From Isoetes taiwanensis (Eukaryota; Streptophyta; Lycopodiopsida; Isoetales; Isoetaceae): a stretch of 64,000 nucleotides of DNA. This document shows positions 1-10,418 of this stretch, piece after piece. The notes beneath the pieces are model-generated. The model was not told the DNA's origin, did not search any database, and worked only from the letters and a program-made list of their open reading frames with translations. A program made the position numbers and the translations under genes. Each line of letters begins with the position of its first letter. Positions within the stretch are counted from its first letter, which is position 1. Where the stretch lies: NCBI GenBank assembly GCA_021234155.1, contig JAJEKV010000084.1:2857702-2921701 (forward strand). The letters are read 5' to 3'.

Positions 1-905
1 CTAAATCACGGGGGTTTGACCCTTAGTGAAAAAAGCCCAAACCGGTGGTAACCCATTTGTAAAGTATCTTACTTGATCCTCAACTGTAGGGGTGGGCTCT
101 CTTTTGGCTACCAACCGCCTAAACCTCAAAGACATAGCTCTAGACTTTCATTAGGCGCTAGTTTAAATATGTTAGCTCATCATTTATTCTTTCTTGAAGG
201 CCAATAGGCCTAAAGGCCTTTAAAAATGCTTTTCTAAGGTCATCCCAAGTCAAAAGGGGTAATACTCCTAGAGGTTCTATACCATTCCATTGCCCCATCC
301 TCTAAGGTTGCTCCAAACAGCCTAAGTCTTTCGGCATTACCATCCTCTTGATTGGCCTCACTAATAGTCAAAAAAATGATTGAATGTGAGAATCAGCCTC
401 CCCTTTTAAAGGTGAAAAGGTTGGGTATTTCATTTTTAGAAGTTTTAGTTGCCATGGGATTAAGAATCAAGTATTAGAAGGAGTTAATAAACTGGTTTCC
501 TCTTCACTACTTTCCCCAGGGCTAGAGGGGTATGGTGCTCTTGCTACTAAACCCTTGCTCTACTAACAGTCTTTCTTCTTCCAAGACTTGCTCTTTTAAT
601 TCCCTTCTTTTTTGTTTTCTAAACTCTAGTCTAGCACTACGCTCAAACCTCTTGCTTCTCGATGCTCTTCTTTCTCCTTTCAAAGATCCGTGCCCCAATT
701 CATGCAAAAACTTTAATTACGGAATAAATAACTTTTTAATTACGTGAGGTGGATGCCCTCTTGGCTTACAAATTCTTCAAATGAAGATTGCCTAAGTCTT
801 CTTACAAATTCTTCTGGTTCCCATCCATCCAGAATTGGTTGTGGTTCCTCCCATGGTCCAATCGCCTCCCCAACCACTATTAGGTTGAATTCTCTTTACG
901 AGGAT
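1..905 (-). pseudogene. Decayed Ty3/gypsy gag, N-terminal and capsid part
   Basis: Read on the minus strand, short open stretches in changing frames line up in the order expected for a plant gypsy gag. Around 750-890 there is an acidic N-terminal stretch (VVGEAIGPWEEPQPILDGW). At 522-707 a 61-residue charged, coiled-coil-like segment contains FRKQKRRELKEQVLEEE. At 240-320 comes a capsid-like motif (LRLFGATLEDGAMEWY, then ITPFDLGW), matching the conserved W-Y core of the Retrotrans_gag family. At 1-110 is the segment TVEDQVRYFTNGLPPVW. Known gag proteins form the particle that packages element RNA. Pol would lie left of the window and the leader and 5' LTR to the right. In-frame stops and frame changes show it is dead. 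Family assignment is by motif reading only. Confidence 0.6.
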
Positions 906-2430
906 TATTTAAAATAAGTACTTTGTGCTTAGTGATGGGTAAATGTGGCCAATTTTCCATTCCTCGCAAGCCATTATACATCCAACAAAAATTTAATTAA
1001 TTTTTTTATTTTATTTTTTTTTTTTTTTATTAAAAAATATAACAAAAATTCAAGAGTTGTACTATTATTCGTCAACACGATTACCCTTTTAGTTAAGGTT
1101 CTCGGAATGCCCCCACTAAATGTTGGTCGGGTCAATCCCTACCCCAAGCCCCATTGTAGTTCTTAGGCAATGGATGACAAAATAATAATACTCATGACAA
1201 ATAAAAATATAATTCAAGTTAATTATTTACGCCTAACACCACCACAACTAGGCTCATAACTTCCGTTATACCCTTAAGTCTAGCCAAGACCGCTTCTTTT
1301 TACTCCTTGCTTAATATTTTTTTATTATATAATATTAACAATTTTATATTGTGGATATATATTTGTATCACAATTATCAATAATATATATTAACCTTGGT
1401 TGTCATGCTCATGCCCATTAATGCATTCGAATTCCTTAATCACCCATGTTAACCCCTTTTTACTCTTATTTTTAGACAACAATATCCGTTAGCTTTTAGT
1501 TAGGTTATTATTGAACAAAAATAAAAACACAAGGCAAGAAATAGCAGGAACGTACCTGTTAGGGCAGCGACCAACAGCCAGGCTGGGCGATTCTTCTTCC
1601 TCTCTGCTTCAATCGATCCTTGCTCAGCGATTCCTCTTTGCCTTTCTTTTACCTGCAGATATAGCAATAAGCAAGCAAGATGCAGGCAGATTTCGGATTT
1701 GGGTCTGCTCTTGGATGAGCGTCAGATGAATGGGCAGGCAATCCCAGACATATTCAATCCTCTATTTTGGTTTTATTCCTTTCTTAATATTTCAATCACA
1801 GATTTTACAGGAACTAATCACAGATACATCCTCTTCCTTAACTCCTTTTATTTCCTTACTTCTTACTCTCTTTCCTTCCATACTGTGCAAGCCGGCCGGG
1901 ACAAAGACAAGACTCTCTTACAATTCTGACTTTATCTCTTATTTTATTCCTTATTGCTTCTACACGTGAAGCAAAGACAATCAAGTCTCAATTCGGATGT
2001 TTATTTCGATTCTTAATTCCTTCCCTCAATCATTACTCCAGCAAAGAACATGATATTCTCAATTCCATTTTTAATTCCATTCTTAGTACTTCCATTTATT
2101 TCTTATCAAAGCGGATCACAATTCTCAGAGATCTGAGTAGGATGCTTGAAATTCAAAAGAGATTTTTAGCAAGCCTATCCGATCTTACACAAAGATCATT
2201 AATTTTTTTCTCACACATCATTATCTTATTAACTTAGAAATAACCTCAAGCAAAGATCTTGGAGGGACCAAATTAGCACGTAATGGATAAGATTACACAT
2301 TAGCATCAGCTCAAGGCAAAAATTCGATTCCGGGCCAAAGGTAAAATTCGAATTCATTCATCAATGTACTTTATACACAACCGAATGCAGATCTGAGCCC
2401 TTGAGGCAAATCAATCTGGAGCATCCAAGT
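906..2430. other. AT-rich stretch without a recognisable gene
   Basis: There is a long T run at about 1,006-1,028, then AT-rich DNA with only short, motif-free reading frames. It may be the leader or LTR of the minus-strand gypsy remnant to its left, but I found no tRNA primer-binding motif and no second LTR copy. Nothing here supports a gene. Confidence 0.4.
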
Positions 2431-2431
2431 G

Positions 2432-3078
2432 TTAAATAACTAATCCTAAACAACCATGGAGATGTTGACACCTCATCAATCCAAAAATATGGTCTCCTCC
2501 AATCAAACTGCTTTGTGCTTTCTCCTTACCATTAAAATTCGAATTTCTAATGGTCTTCAATAATATAAGCATCAAAATCTTCAAAAATAACCTTGTAACT
2601 ATGCACTTTGGTCGATTTTGAGCCCATACTTCTTCATTGCAGCTTCTTTCCACACTGTTTCACTCAAAAATCAAAATTTCTGTTGTGCTGACCGCTCCAC
2701 AGTAAGCATCTCCAGGCAAGTTATCAAGGAGTTCTTTGTACTGGCCTGCCTGCCACTTATATCTGAAGTTGTGTAAAGGAAATTTTGGAAGCTTCTCCAA
2801 CATTTTGTTCACCAGTGGAAGACTTGCAGTTTCATTGTGTTGGTGAACGAGCTTAGACTTCTTGCTGCCATCTCTGAATACAGTTTTTTCATAGTCTAGG
2901 TATTCCCACTTCACCATGCCACTATCACTAGATTGTTCATGTGGGCAGATAGGGAACTTCTTAATCCCACACTCTTTACACTCACCCAGAATGCATTCCC
3001 TCTTATGGTAAGGTTGGAAGCTAGTTTTCTCACATAAAATTCCCTGCCACAGACTTCTTGTGCTACTTATTTTGTATT
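2432..3078 (-). pseudogene. Cys-rich transposase-like protein fragment
   Basis: The minus strand keeps one frame open from about 3,078 to 2,660 (about 140 codons). It carries a Cys-rich segment (HKRECILGECKECG, then FPICPHEQ), a charged stretch with VKWEYLDYEK, and FPLHNFRYKWQAGQYKELL followed by LPGDAYCG. A Cys cluster, then FP-H-x-F-x-x-x-WQ-x-x-Q, then a short spacer before an acidic core, recalls uncharacterised transposase-like proteins repeated in many plant and animal genomes. That link is from memory and unproven. Downstream, 2,432-2,653 continues in other frames (73 residues without a recognisable motif). No start codon or complete catalytic triad is visible. It is probably a transposon relic, although an ordinary host pseudogene is possible. 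Confidence 0.4.
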
Positions 3079-3371
3079 CGAGGGCCCCGGTGATTCACCA
3101 TATATGTAAACCTGCAGAAGTCGACAAGTGCGGCTGCAGCTTTTTGGGTGCTTAGTTCTCATACTATTGAAGCCATCTATTAGCATCCGTGATTCTAACA
3201 TGGTATATACAAAGAAGAACTATTGAAGTCCTTTAATTTTACAACAAACCATGGTTTCAGCCTTTTCAAACATCCTCTCGTTTGATCATAACACTAGGAT
3301 GTTCCGTCTTGAATTTCTGAACAATTGCAACTGCAAGGAAGATAACAAGGTGATCAAGATATTTATTGCAC

Positions 3372-3905
3372 ACTACATTTTTTCCACCACACTAGGCACC
3401 ACATAGCATATATTATGCATATTCATCTTACACCTCCTTATTCACCACACTAGGCACCACAACGCATATTACATAATTTATTGTACACCATATTTTTCAC
3501 CACACTAGGCACCACATAGCATATATTATGGACATTCATCTTACACCCGTTTATTCACCCACCCTAGGCACCACATAGAATATATTACAAAGATTTACTT
3601 TACATCATATTTTTTTTCACCACACTAGGCACCACACTAGGCACCACACTAGGCACCACACTAGGCAACCACACTAGACACCACACCATGTTATTCACCA
3701 CACTAGGGCATGTTATTCACCACACTAGGCACCACAAAGCGTTATATTTAGAGCATTTATTTTACACCATATTTTTCACCACACTAGGCACCACATAGCA
3801 TATATTACAAAGATGTATTTTACACCATGTTATTCACCACACTAGGCACCACGAAGCATATATTGACAAAGATTTATTTCACACCACGTGCCTCACCACA
3901 AAGAA
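3372..3905. repeat. Minisatellite built on CACCACACTAGGCACCACA
   Basis: Ten or more copies of a motif close to CACCACACTAGGCACCACA alternate with AT-rich spacers such as 'tagcatatatta' and 'tttacaccat', giving a loose period of about 55-65 bp. At about 3,620-3,690 the 12-bp core CTAGGCACCACA is directly reiterated, which looks like local slippage or unequal exchange. It has no coding potential. Confidence 0.85.
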
Positions 3906-3929
3906 CCACATATCACAAGCAATCACTAA

Positions 3930-4275
3930 CCACATACCACATACCACATTAACAATAAAAATGTGGTGAAGATGAAGAAATGAAATAACCTCGTGATTCT
4001 TCCGGATAGTGAGTGGCATGATCCTCTCTTACATTTCGTTCCAATCTTTGAACTTAACATCCTTTGCATTTGAGAGACCCCATCTTTTTGGGTCCAAAAA
4101 TTTTGCACAAGTTCTATGACGTAATTGGGAATTGCATCGCTCTTCTAACTCTTTTGTACAAAACCCATTCCCCCCTTTGCAATCTATCTCTTCCCTCTTC
4201 AATTTTGCTTTGGTAAGATTCCTGGGATGAACACCCAGTTTACCAAAACCCCGAAAGCACCGATTGTGATTAGCA
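3930..4275 (-). pseudogene. Minus-strand reading-frame remnant, unknown
   Basis: On the minus strand a frame runs open for roughly 100 codons, with FGKLGVHPRNLTKAKLKRE near 4,240-4,180 and CAKFLDPKRWGLSNAKD near 4,110-4,050. A second frame (3,926-4,108) holds QNFWTQKDGVSQMQRM. The composition is protein-like (charged, Cys-containing) but I recognise no domain. It lies 0.9 kb upstream, in the minus sense, of the Cys-rich transposase-like fragment, with the minisatellite between them, so it could be an earlier exon of that relic. This is weak evidence. Confidence 0.25.
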
Positions 4276-5200
4276 CTTTCGGGTATTAATGCTTCCTCTT
4301 ACGGCCATAGCAAGGCAACTACTTTGGTCGCTAAACGGTCATGCTCAAGTAGACTTCTTCACAAGTTGAATGGAAGTCCCGAGGTTTCGAACCACAATGC
4401 TCTTGGCTTGCAAATCTTTTCGACTCTTCGCCAAGAAATACCGTCCATTGTGTCATCCCGAAAAAATCTAGTAAAACCTCTTTCTTATCAACGTTAGACA
4501 AGCTTTAGTGGTGCTATGAAATGAAGATAACAATTTTAATACCATCCGACGCCTAGTAGAGGCCGCTCGTGGATCCTCCCTCTCATTGATGCAATTTTTG
4601 CTAATTCTTCTTTAGCTTCCCTTTGTCTTTTCCTTTGGCGCCTTTTATGATCCCGTTCTTGTTCTGGAGTTCTCTTTTCCTTACGTGTCTCCGGTTTGAG
4701 ATTTTAGGCAGATTTTGCTTCCAAATTAAATGATTGAAGGTATGAACGGATTGATCCGTAACGGGATTAAAGCGCCATAGCCAGGTGCTTCCGTGAAAGG
4801 CGGGTGGGTCGTGGGTTTAGAAATCGGTTCGGTGGAGATTGGAATGGGACGGGTGGCGTAGGAAATTGGAATGGGACGGGTGGCGTAGGAATCGGGTTGT
4901 TGCAGTTCAAGAAATGATTGAATCCGGGCAGTACATGCACTAGGCGCCAAACAAACATTTCAAATCGCACCACAAATTTGATATCTCCCACCACATTTTT
5001 AGGGGGGACAGGAGGGACACCCAGGGTGTTCCACTACAACATGCTTTCACCCATCTTGACATGTCAGAATTTGCTATATATAGTATGCATTGGACTGTAT
5101 ATATGCCATTCAATCTATCAACTTGAGAGAAACATGCAAGCTAATTAGGATGAAAAACGTAGCTTGTCCATCGTCATATTTGTTTCCATAATGAAGTTGA
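4276..5200. other. Intergenic stretch with a short tandem duplication
   Basis: No gene was recognised. At about 4,840-4,895 a 26-bp unit containing TTGGAATGGGACGGGTGGCG occurs twice in tandem. Reading frames on the minus strand here encode a PTPPVPFQ repeat, but that only reflects the duplication. Confidence 0.4.
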
Positions 5201-5209
5201 TGAGAAACC

Positions 5210-5416
5210 TCATTGTATGGCAGCGAAGTGGAACCATAGAATGGAAATCAAAATTGCTACAGCAATGAAGCCAAAAGATACCGCATTTGTTGTAGCAATA
5301 TTAGGCTCTGAATCAGGTTCAGCATCAAAAAGTGGACTGATTGGTGATCGAGGATTTCCATAATGATAATCTGCACTTGGCGACCAGCTTGCAGCATCCA
5401 TTTCAAAATTTCTCTT
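5210..5416 (-). CDS. Possible last exon: Pro/Ser-rich segment plus membrane anchor
   Basis: A 63-codon frame (5,401-5,210, minus) reads polar and Pro/Ser-rich first (PRSPISPLFDAEPDSEPN). It ends in one hydrophobic segment of about 20 residues (VSFGFIAVAILISILWFHFA) just before the stop, as in a single-pass or tail-anchored membrane protein. The frame stays open a few codons further upstream, to an AG after 'ctagtat' near 5,417 that could be a splice acceptor, so this may be a terminal exon and not a whole gene. The composition is far more protein-like than that of the surrounding frames. The proposed CACTA terminus begins about 0.22 kb upstream, so upstream exons, if any, would now lie beyond 49.4 kb. 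Function unknown. Confidence 0.4.
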   Translation of the reverse strand, partial: KRNFEMDAASWSPSADYHYGNPRSPISPLFDAEPDSEPNIATTNAVSFGFIAVAILISILWFHFAAIQ

Positions 5417-5637
5417 CTATACTAGCCTTGTAGAAGACTTGAGTATCCACAATTACATCAACATGACTTACAAAAACTGCATATTGTCAGTGGACTTGAT
5501 CTGATTTTTTTGATGCACCAAGAATTTTCTATCATGTATTATTTGTGCTTGGGAAATCTTGCTGCTAATGGCTCAAAAAGTAGTTGGAAAAGGGCCAGAG
5601 AAGGATTTGTCTCAGGCATTTCTAGGGGCATTGCAAC

Positions 5638-5667
5638 CACAACAAGAAAAGGGTCATTTAGCGACGT
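5638..5667 (+). repeat. CACTA left terminal inverted repeat
   Basis: It begins CACAACAAGA and ends in TTTAGCGACGT. It pairs with 49,343-49,372 in inverted orientation with three mismatches (positions 11, 14 and 17 from the tip). The flanking triplet AAC is at 5,635-5,637. Confidence 0.65.
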
Positions 5668-6060
5668 CTATGCGTCGACGGCGTCGCCATCGCATCGCCG
5701 ACGTCGACGTCGTCGTCGCGATCGCCGGCGGCGTCGATGCGATGTTATAGCCGTCGCAGACGCCAAGCAGATGTGATGACGACACGCCGCTACACGTCGT
5801 GATGCCACGTGACACGTGAAATATACGCGTGGAATATACACGCGGAACATCAACAAAATCCATGCATGCCGAAAAAGCCGTATATCGCCGCGATCGCGAC
5901 GCGGAGACATGGAACGTGGAACGGAATATAACGGAATATACACGCGTGTAAAAGCACGCGGTATATCGCCGCGACGCGACGTGACACGGGGAATATACAC
6001 GTGGAAAATTCGAAAAAACCACAGATAGAAAAGCCACGTGGCAAAAAAGCCATGTGGATA
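5660..6060. repeat. CpG-rich subterminal region, left end
   Basis: At 5,660-5,760 the sequence is dominated by gcgtcg, gacgtc and gcgatcg words. From 5,770 to 6,060 short motifs recur (aatatacacgcg, acgtggaa, cacgtgacacgtg). Such GCGACG-dense subterminal repeats are where CACTA accessory proteins are known to bind. Arginine-rich frames across this block are composition artefacts. Confidence 0.5.
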
Positions 6061-6084
6061 TGTCGCGACGACGTAGGGAAAAAA

Positions 6085-6265
6085 ATAAAAATAAATAAAA
6101 AATATATTTATATAAAAATATAAATATAAAAATATTTTTAAATAATCACAAAAGTGTTTTTTTATATTTATATTTTTTAAATAGTCACAAAATTATTTTT
6201 ATATTTATATTTTTAAATAATCACAAAAGTGAATTGTATTTATATTTTTAAATAATCACAAAAGA
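6085..6265. repeat. AT-rich short tandem repeat
   Basis: About four imperfect copies of a unit of about 45 bp centred on TTTTTAAATAATCACAAAAG, separated by runs of 'tatttatat'. It is non-coding and sits between the CpG-rich left subterminal block and the 3' end of the TNPA-like candidate gene. Confidence 0.7.
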
Positions 6266-6340
6266 CTCGTTAAGAGGAGTATCCACCCTTTTAGCCTAGA
6301 GCTAATCTCGCCGCCGATTCATTGGAGTAGTCATCCCAGT

Positions 6341-8418
6341 ACGTAGTTTGAGGGCGCCTCGAGCGCGTCGCACCGGTTATGATTGGATGGCTCTCCGGCA
6401 ATGTTTGCAGATCCCTCGCCGCTTCGCCGCCCCATGTCATGCTCTAGACCTTCATTCATATCCGCCCATCGCTTCCTAAAAACCAAAAGAATATGGCGTT
6501 AATGTAGTTCATAGAATTATAATAATTTTCTACAACGCACCCCGCAAGATTCCGCCGAAGTGGGAGAGTTCCCTCGTCGTGATAACCGTTGATACAGATA
6601 AAACTCTCCGCGTTCGTGGCTACTTGTAATCGCCGCTTGTTAGGGGCAAAACCCAGATAGATGTTCCTATGACAATATAACGAGTATTAGCTAGTGACAT
6701 TTAAAGTTCTTATTAAAATTAATGTGAACTAATATAGCTCTTCTGAATCTATGGAAAAACACTTTTCGACCACGGAGCTCCAAATGAGATTCGGCCGGCT
6801 CACTTTTAGTTGCTTTATTCGGCCCGAGCTCTATGTTTGCTTTTCTCGGATCCTTTGCACGCGTTTGAATGCAACTGATTGCAAGGCACACAACATTATC
6901 ACAAGTTAAAGTGAACGAATGACAAAAAAAAAATAAGAAATACCTTGATATCTTCCTTGTGGAGATTAAGTGGTTTAGGGACTTTTGACCAATCGCCTCC
7001 TTCTTTTCGCGACGCCCTCATTTCAGTTCCTTGACCACATGGTGCCTTTGACATAAATCGATAGATCAGCGCCAATATCAAAATAATAAAAAACAAGACT
7101 ATGACTAGGTCATGTACCTCCTTTTCGTGATAAGTTTCGCCCATCATCAAGTAAGCTTCTTCCAGGTTAAACGCCTTTGCTTTTTCTATCTCTCGAAACT
7201 CGTTTCATTTATTTTTGACGCTCTCTATTTCGCGTTGGTCATAAGCGCCAGCCACTCCCTATACCGCGGGGAGGCCATAAGCGAGAGATATTATTTGTGA
7301 CCGTCCCTCGGTGTAGTATAAAAGACACTTCCCTCATCATCCTTCTTAGGAAGAGCGCCCCCGAAGCATAAATGGTGGGTATATAAAAGTGTGTTTATGT
7401 CACCAGTCAATATACATATCCCGCCTCGATTAAGAACCTTTTGAGCACTTTACAATGTATTCTAAGTGAAGAGAATGAACAAAACAACAAATTTAGATGA
7501 CAAAGTACTAATATTTAAGGTTGATATCTTAAATAATATGTTCACATAACTTACATCAAAAACTATTATTAATATGATAGTCGGGTATATTCGGGGCCAA
7601 ATCACCCCGCAGACTTACGTGTCTAAAACAAAGCGAAATGGACGCTTCTTCTTCCTTGACACGTAACGTCGTCGGGATCCTTCCCTCTCCAAGTCGCGAA
7701 ATGCGACCATGTTCTTCCTGGATGATTGCGATCTTGAACGTTAGAGTCTGTTGCTCCACTACTTCTTGACACAGGAAGTAATGAGAGAATGAGCATCTTT
7801 AACATGCCGCAACCAAAGAAATGTTTGGTGCGTGAGTGGATATATATTTACCTGTTGAAATCTTCCTCCAAGTTCCTTGCATTAGAAAAATCTATTCCCG
7901 TCTCTTGCCTAGAACGGGAGTCCACGTCTAGCGATCTCAATATTCTCGCGAGAACGTGGAGGCCGATAATCAACACTATGTCGTTGGGGAAATTATAGGA
8001 GCGGGAGGCTGCCTAACTGGCGTTGGTGTCAAAGAGGCAACTGCAATTTGGTCTCTCTCGGCGGGAGACATGTTTATGAGGAAGGGGGGGCGCAGAGGAG
8101 TCAGCTGCTAAGCACAAATATCATGCAAAAAACAATTCATTTATTTATTATTTTTATAAAAAGCTATCTTAATACCCAAACCTGCTGGTGTAGTGACAGG
8201 TGGAGGTTGGCGTCTTGGAACATCAGCACGATTGCCCCTACCTCGTGAAGTCCTCCTCCTATTTTCTCTAAACTCGTCCCTTTCCTCTACACAACAAATT
8301 AAAACTCCATGCATAAACTTACATACCTAATTAGAGGGTAAAGCGTATAATAAAAACTATATAAATACTTACCTTCGTCTTCGTCATTCTCCATACGATT
8401 GCGATTATCTCTATTCAT
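6341..8418 (-). pseudogene. Candidate second CACTA gene (TNPA-like position), multi-exon
   Basis: A start codon at 8,418 opens a 46-nt exon (8,373-8,418; residues MNRDNRNRMENDEDE) ending in a GTAAGT donor. An acceptor ttgtgtag at 8,287 leads to 8,182-8,286, which continues in frame and is Arg/Gly/Pro-rich (NRRRTSRGRGNRADVPRRQP). Further gt/ag-bounded pieces can be proposed at 7,852-8,104, 7,619-7,764, about 7,118-7,300 (FNLEEAYLMMGETYHEKE) and 6,341-6,487 (KRWADMNEGLEHDMG, then a stop). Acidic and Arg/Gly-rich starts are common in CACTA accessory proteins, and the strand and place fit a TNPA-type gene downstream of TNP2. However, I see no diagnostic domain, and the later exons need frame corrections, so it is probably degraded. 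Seen: the splice-compatible exons. Inferred: the role. Confidence 0.35.
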
Positions 8419-8814
8419 CGCCGAGAAAAAGAGCACACCTAGATCAAAAGAAATTGTGAGAGAAACATTTGATAACCATGAATGATATTGGTTGCAATAA
8501 TAGAATGATACTTACAAACCATACAGATGAAAAATAGTATTTTCATGGTTCGAAATGTGCCACTAATGAGCCCCGACCGGGGGCGGAGGGGGAGACGCAT
8601 AACGCCATGAATATTGCATCAGCAGAAAGAGGGCCACAGTGAGGAAAACCGCTAAGAATTGAGCCTCCACCATGACTATATATATTAATTTGAACATAAC
8701 GAGAATTAGCGAGAGAAAAGCTTTGAACAAGTGTCTTTGAATAAATACCTAAATTTATATTCTTATCTTCTTATTTATATTAGAAAAGTATCTCGTATAT
8801 ATGTATGGGGTGCA

Positions 8815-9105
8815 TATCGAACTCTAGGTTGCCATATTATCAGGCCATGTATCATGTCATACACCGAACCCTAAATTATCCCACGTGGCATTTTTAGTGC
8901 CACATCATGAAACCCTACGTTGCGTGTGGCACATCATCAAACCCTAGGTTGTGTCACGTCGCGACTTCCTATTGCCACATCATAGTAAGTGCCATGTCAT
9001 CAAACCCTAGCTTGCGTGTGCCACATCATCAAACCCTAGATTGTGCCACATGGCATTTACAATCGATGATGTAGCACACAAAACCTAGGGTTTGACGTCT
9101 GTAGC
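8815..9105. repeat. Degenerate repeat around 'cacatcatcaaaccctag'
   Basis: Five or six imperfect copies of a unit containing GTGCCACATCATCAAACCCTA alternate with 'gttgcgtgtg' or 'gttgtgtca' spacers of variable length. There is no coding potential. The 'aaaccctag' pieces resemble but are not telomeric repeats. Confidence 0.7.
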
Positions 9106-9251
9106 GACACTTTATCTACAAGTTATGATTAATAATTTATTTACCATTAATAATAATTTTTTTGATTAATAAATTACTTTTTTCATTAGTAATTTTGAAT
9201 AAAAAACATTTATTGGTTGCAACAAGAAATAGGAAGACAAAATTATATTAA

Positions 9252-10290
9252 TCACTTCTTGCAAGCATTTAACAGTAGCTTAGCCATCTCAAGTGGATCA
9301 CCACACTTCATATGTCGTCTCTCTCTCTCACAACTATATCGTAAGAAAGCCCCCTTTGTTTTTTGAACACATCGACGACGCCGAGCAATAGATGGGCGAT
9401 CCATGTGCACCAGCTCTCTATCCATCATCATTTGGACCTTCATATGTTGGATGATGTCCAATGTGCTAGAGTATCGGTCGGTTGGGTTTATCTCAACACA
9501 CAACCCCATAAGCCGCATTGTCTGGACAAAATCGAGGAGCATCTCGTAAATGTAGCCCAGGGAATATATGTTAGATATCTCATGCCCCCATGATGCTTGG
9601 TCATCTGATGATGATGTAAAAACTCTCTTCTCCCACCAAGGATATCGCACCGTTCCATCTTGTAGTGTATAACGGCTCTTCAATTTGGGCATTCACTCCT
9701 TGCAAAAAAAACGGAGGGCCGTGTCCCAATCACCAATAGCCACCCACACATTTGTAAGGGAGTCATCAAAATGGAGTTTGACCCTTTTGCAATTGAGCTT
9801 TGTGTGTGTCCAACCCGAGCGTGGATGGCATAGACTCCTTCCGCAAGAGCGAGAGCTACGGGACGTACTTATACACGAGTCTCATTTTGGCTTTCCACTC
9901 CGCACTTATCTTCATATCAGCCCTTCTTGGAGCACTATGCATTGCATTTGACCATCTCCTATAAGAAGAGAATTGGCTCGGAAGATGGTCAAGTAATTCT
10001 GCAAAGGTTCCTCCATTCATGAATGGCAAGACTACCATTGGTCCCTGTGGCTCATCTCCACAAAGGACCTCAGGGGCAAGTCCAAGGGGTGTGGCCAATG
10101 CTGGACTTGGGCTCTTGAAACGGATATACTTGTCAGCCAACAACCATGATGCAGCTCTATCTTGGCCTCTCCACACAATGCCAGTATAATAGTCATCTTG
10201 ATTAAAGTACAGGGTTCCCAAGATCTGGATTTGGTATATCTGGCAGTCTTGTTTACTACCAATGCACTTTACAACGTTTACAGCATCCAC
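9252..10290 (-). pseudogene. Protein-kinase-like pseudogene inside the CACTA element
   Basis: Read from 10,290 down, the order of kinase landmarks is right but the frame shifts. At 10,290-9,856 there is a hydrophobic strand and hinge-like stretch, GPMVVLPFMNGGTFAELLD, followed by KMRLVYKYVP. In another frame ALALAEGVYAIHA follows, corresponding to helix E before the catalytic loop. At about 9,770-9,710 NVWVAIGDWDTA sits where the Asp-Phe-Gly motif should be, as GDWD. At 9,692-9,252 HEISNIYSLGYIYEML and NPTDRYSSTLDIIQHMK match the C-lobe Asp-x-Tyr-Ser-Leu-Gly and Arg-Pro-Ser-x-x-x-Ile regions. The loop HRD motif and the N-lobe Lys/Gly-rich loop are not visible. At least two frameshifts and a stop are needed, so it is not functional. 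It lies between the LINE and the TNPA-like gene and may be a captured host fragment. Confidence 0.5.
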
Positions 10291-10332
10291 AGGAATGCTG
10301 TCAATAAATGCAGCACATTTATCATGAGCATA

Positions 10333-10334
10333 TA

Positions 10335-10366
<32 letters not shown>
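10333..10366 (-). repeat. (TAA)n microsatellite tail of the LINE
   Basis: About 10 uninterrupted TTA/AAT triplets directly follow the LINE 3' UTR in its own orientation. Such tails are produced by target-primed reverse transcription in several LINE groups. Confidence 0.75.
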
Positions 10367-10418
10367 GTCTATTGCTCACTTGGGCCTCGAGAGACCATGG
10401 AGCACATGAACAAAGTGT

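Noticed and set aside
945-1166. 73-codon plus-strand frame
   Set aside because: Phe/Lys-rich translation of an AT-rich, poly-T region. No motif, and antisense to the gypsy leader region.
3360-3910. Possible CRISPR array (regular repeats)
   Set aside because: The repeats are degenerate, the spacers are similar AT-rich text and not unique, and the context is plant nuclear DNA.
5654-6053. Arginine-rich overlapping frames on both strands
   Set aside because: They reflect the CpG-rich subterminal repeats (cgtcgt words). Several frames are open at once.
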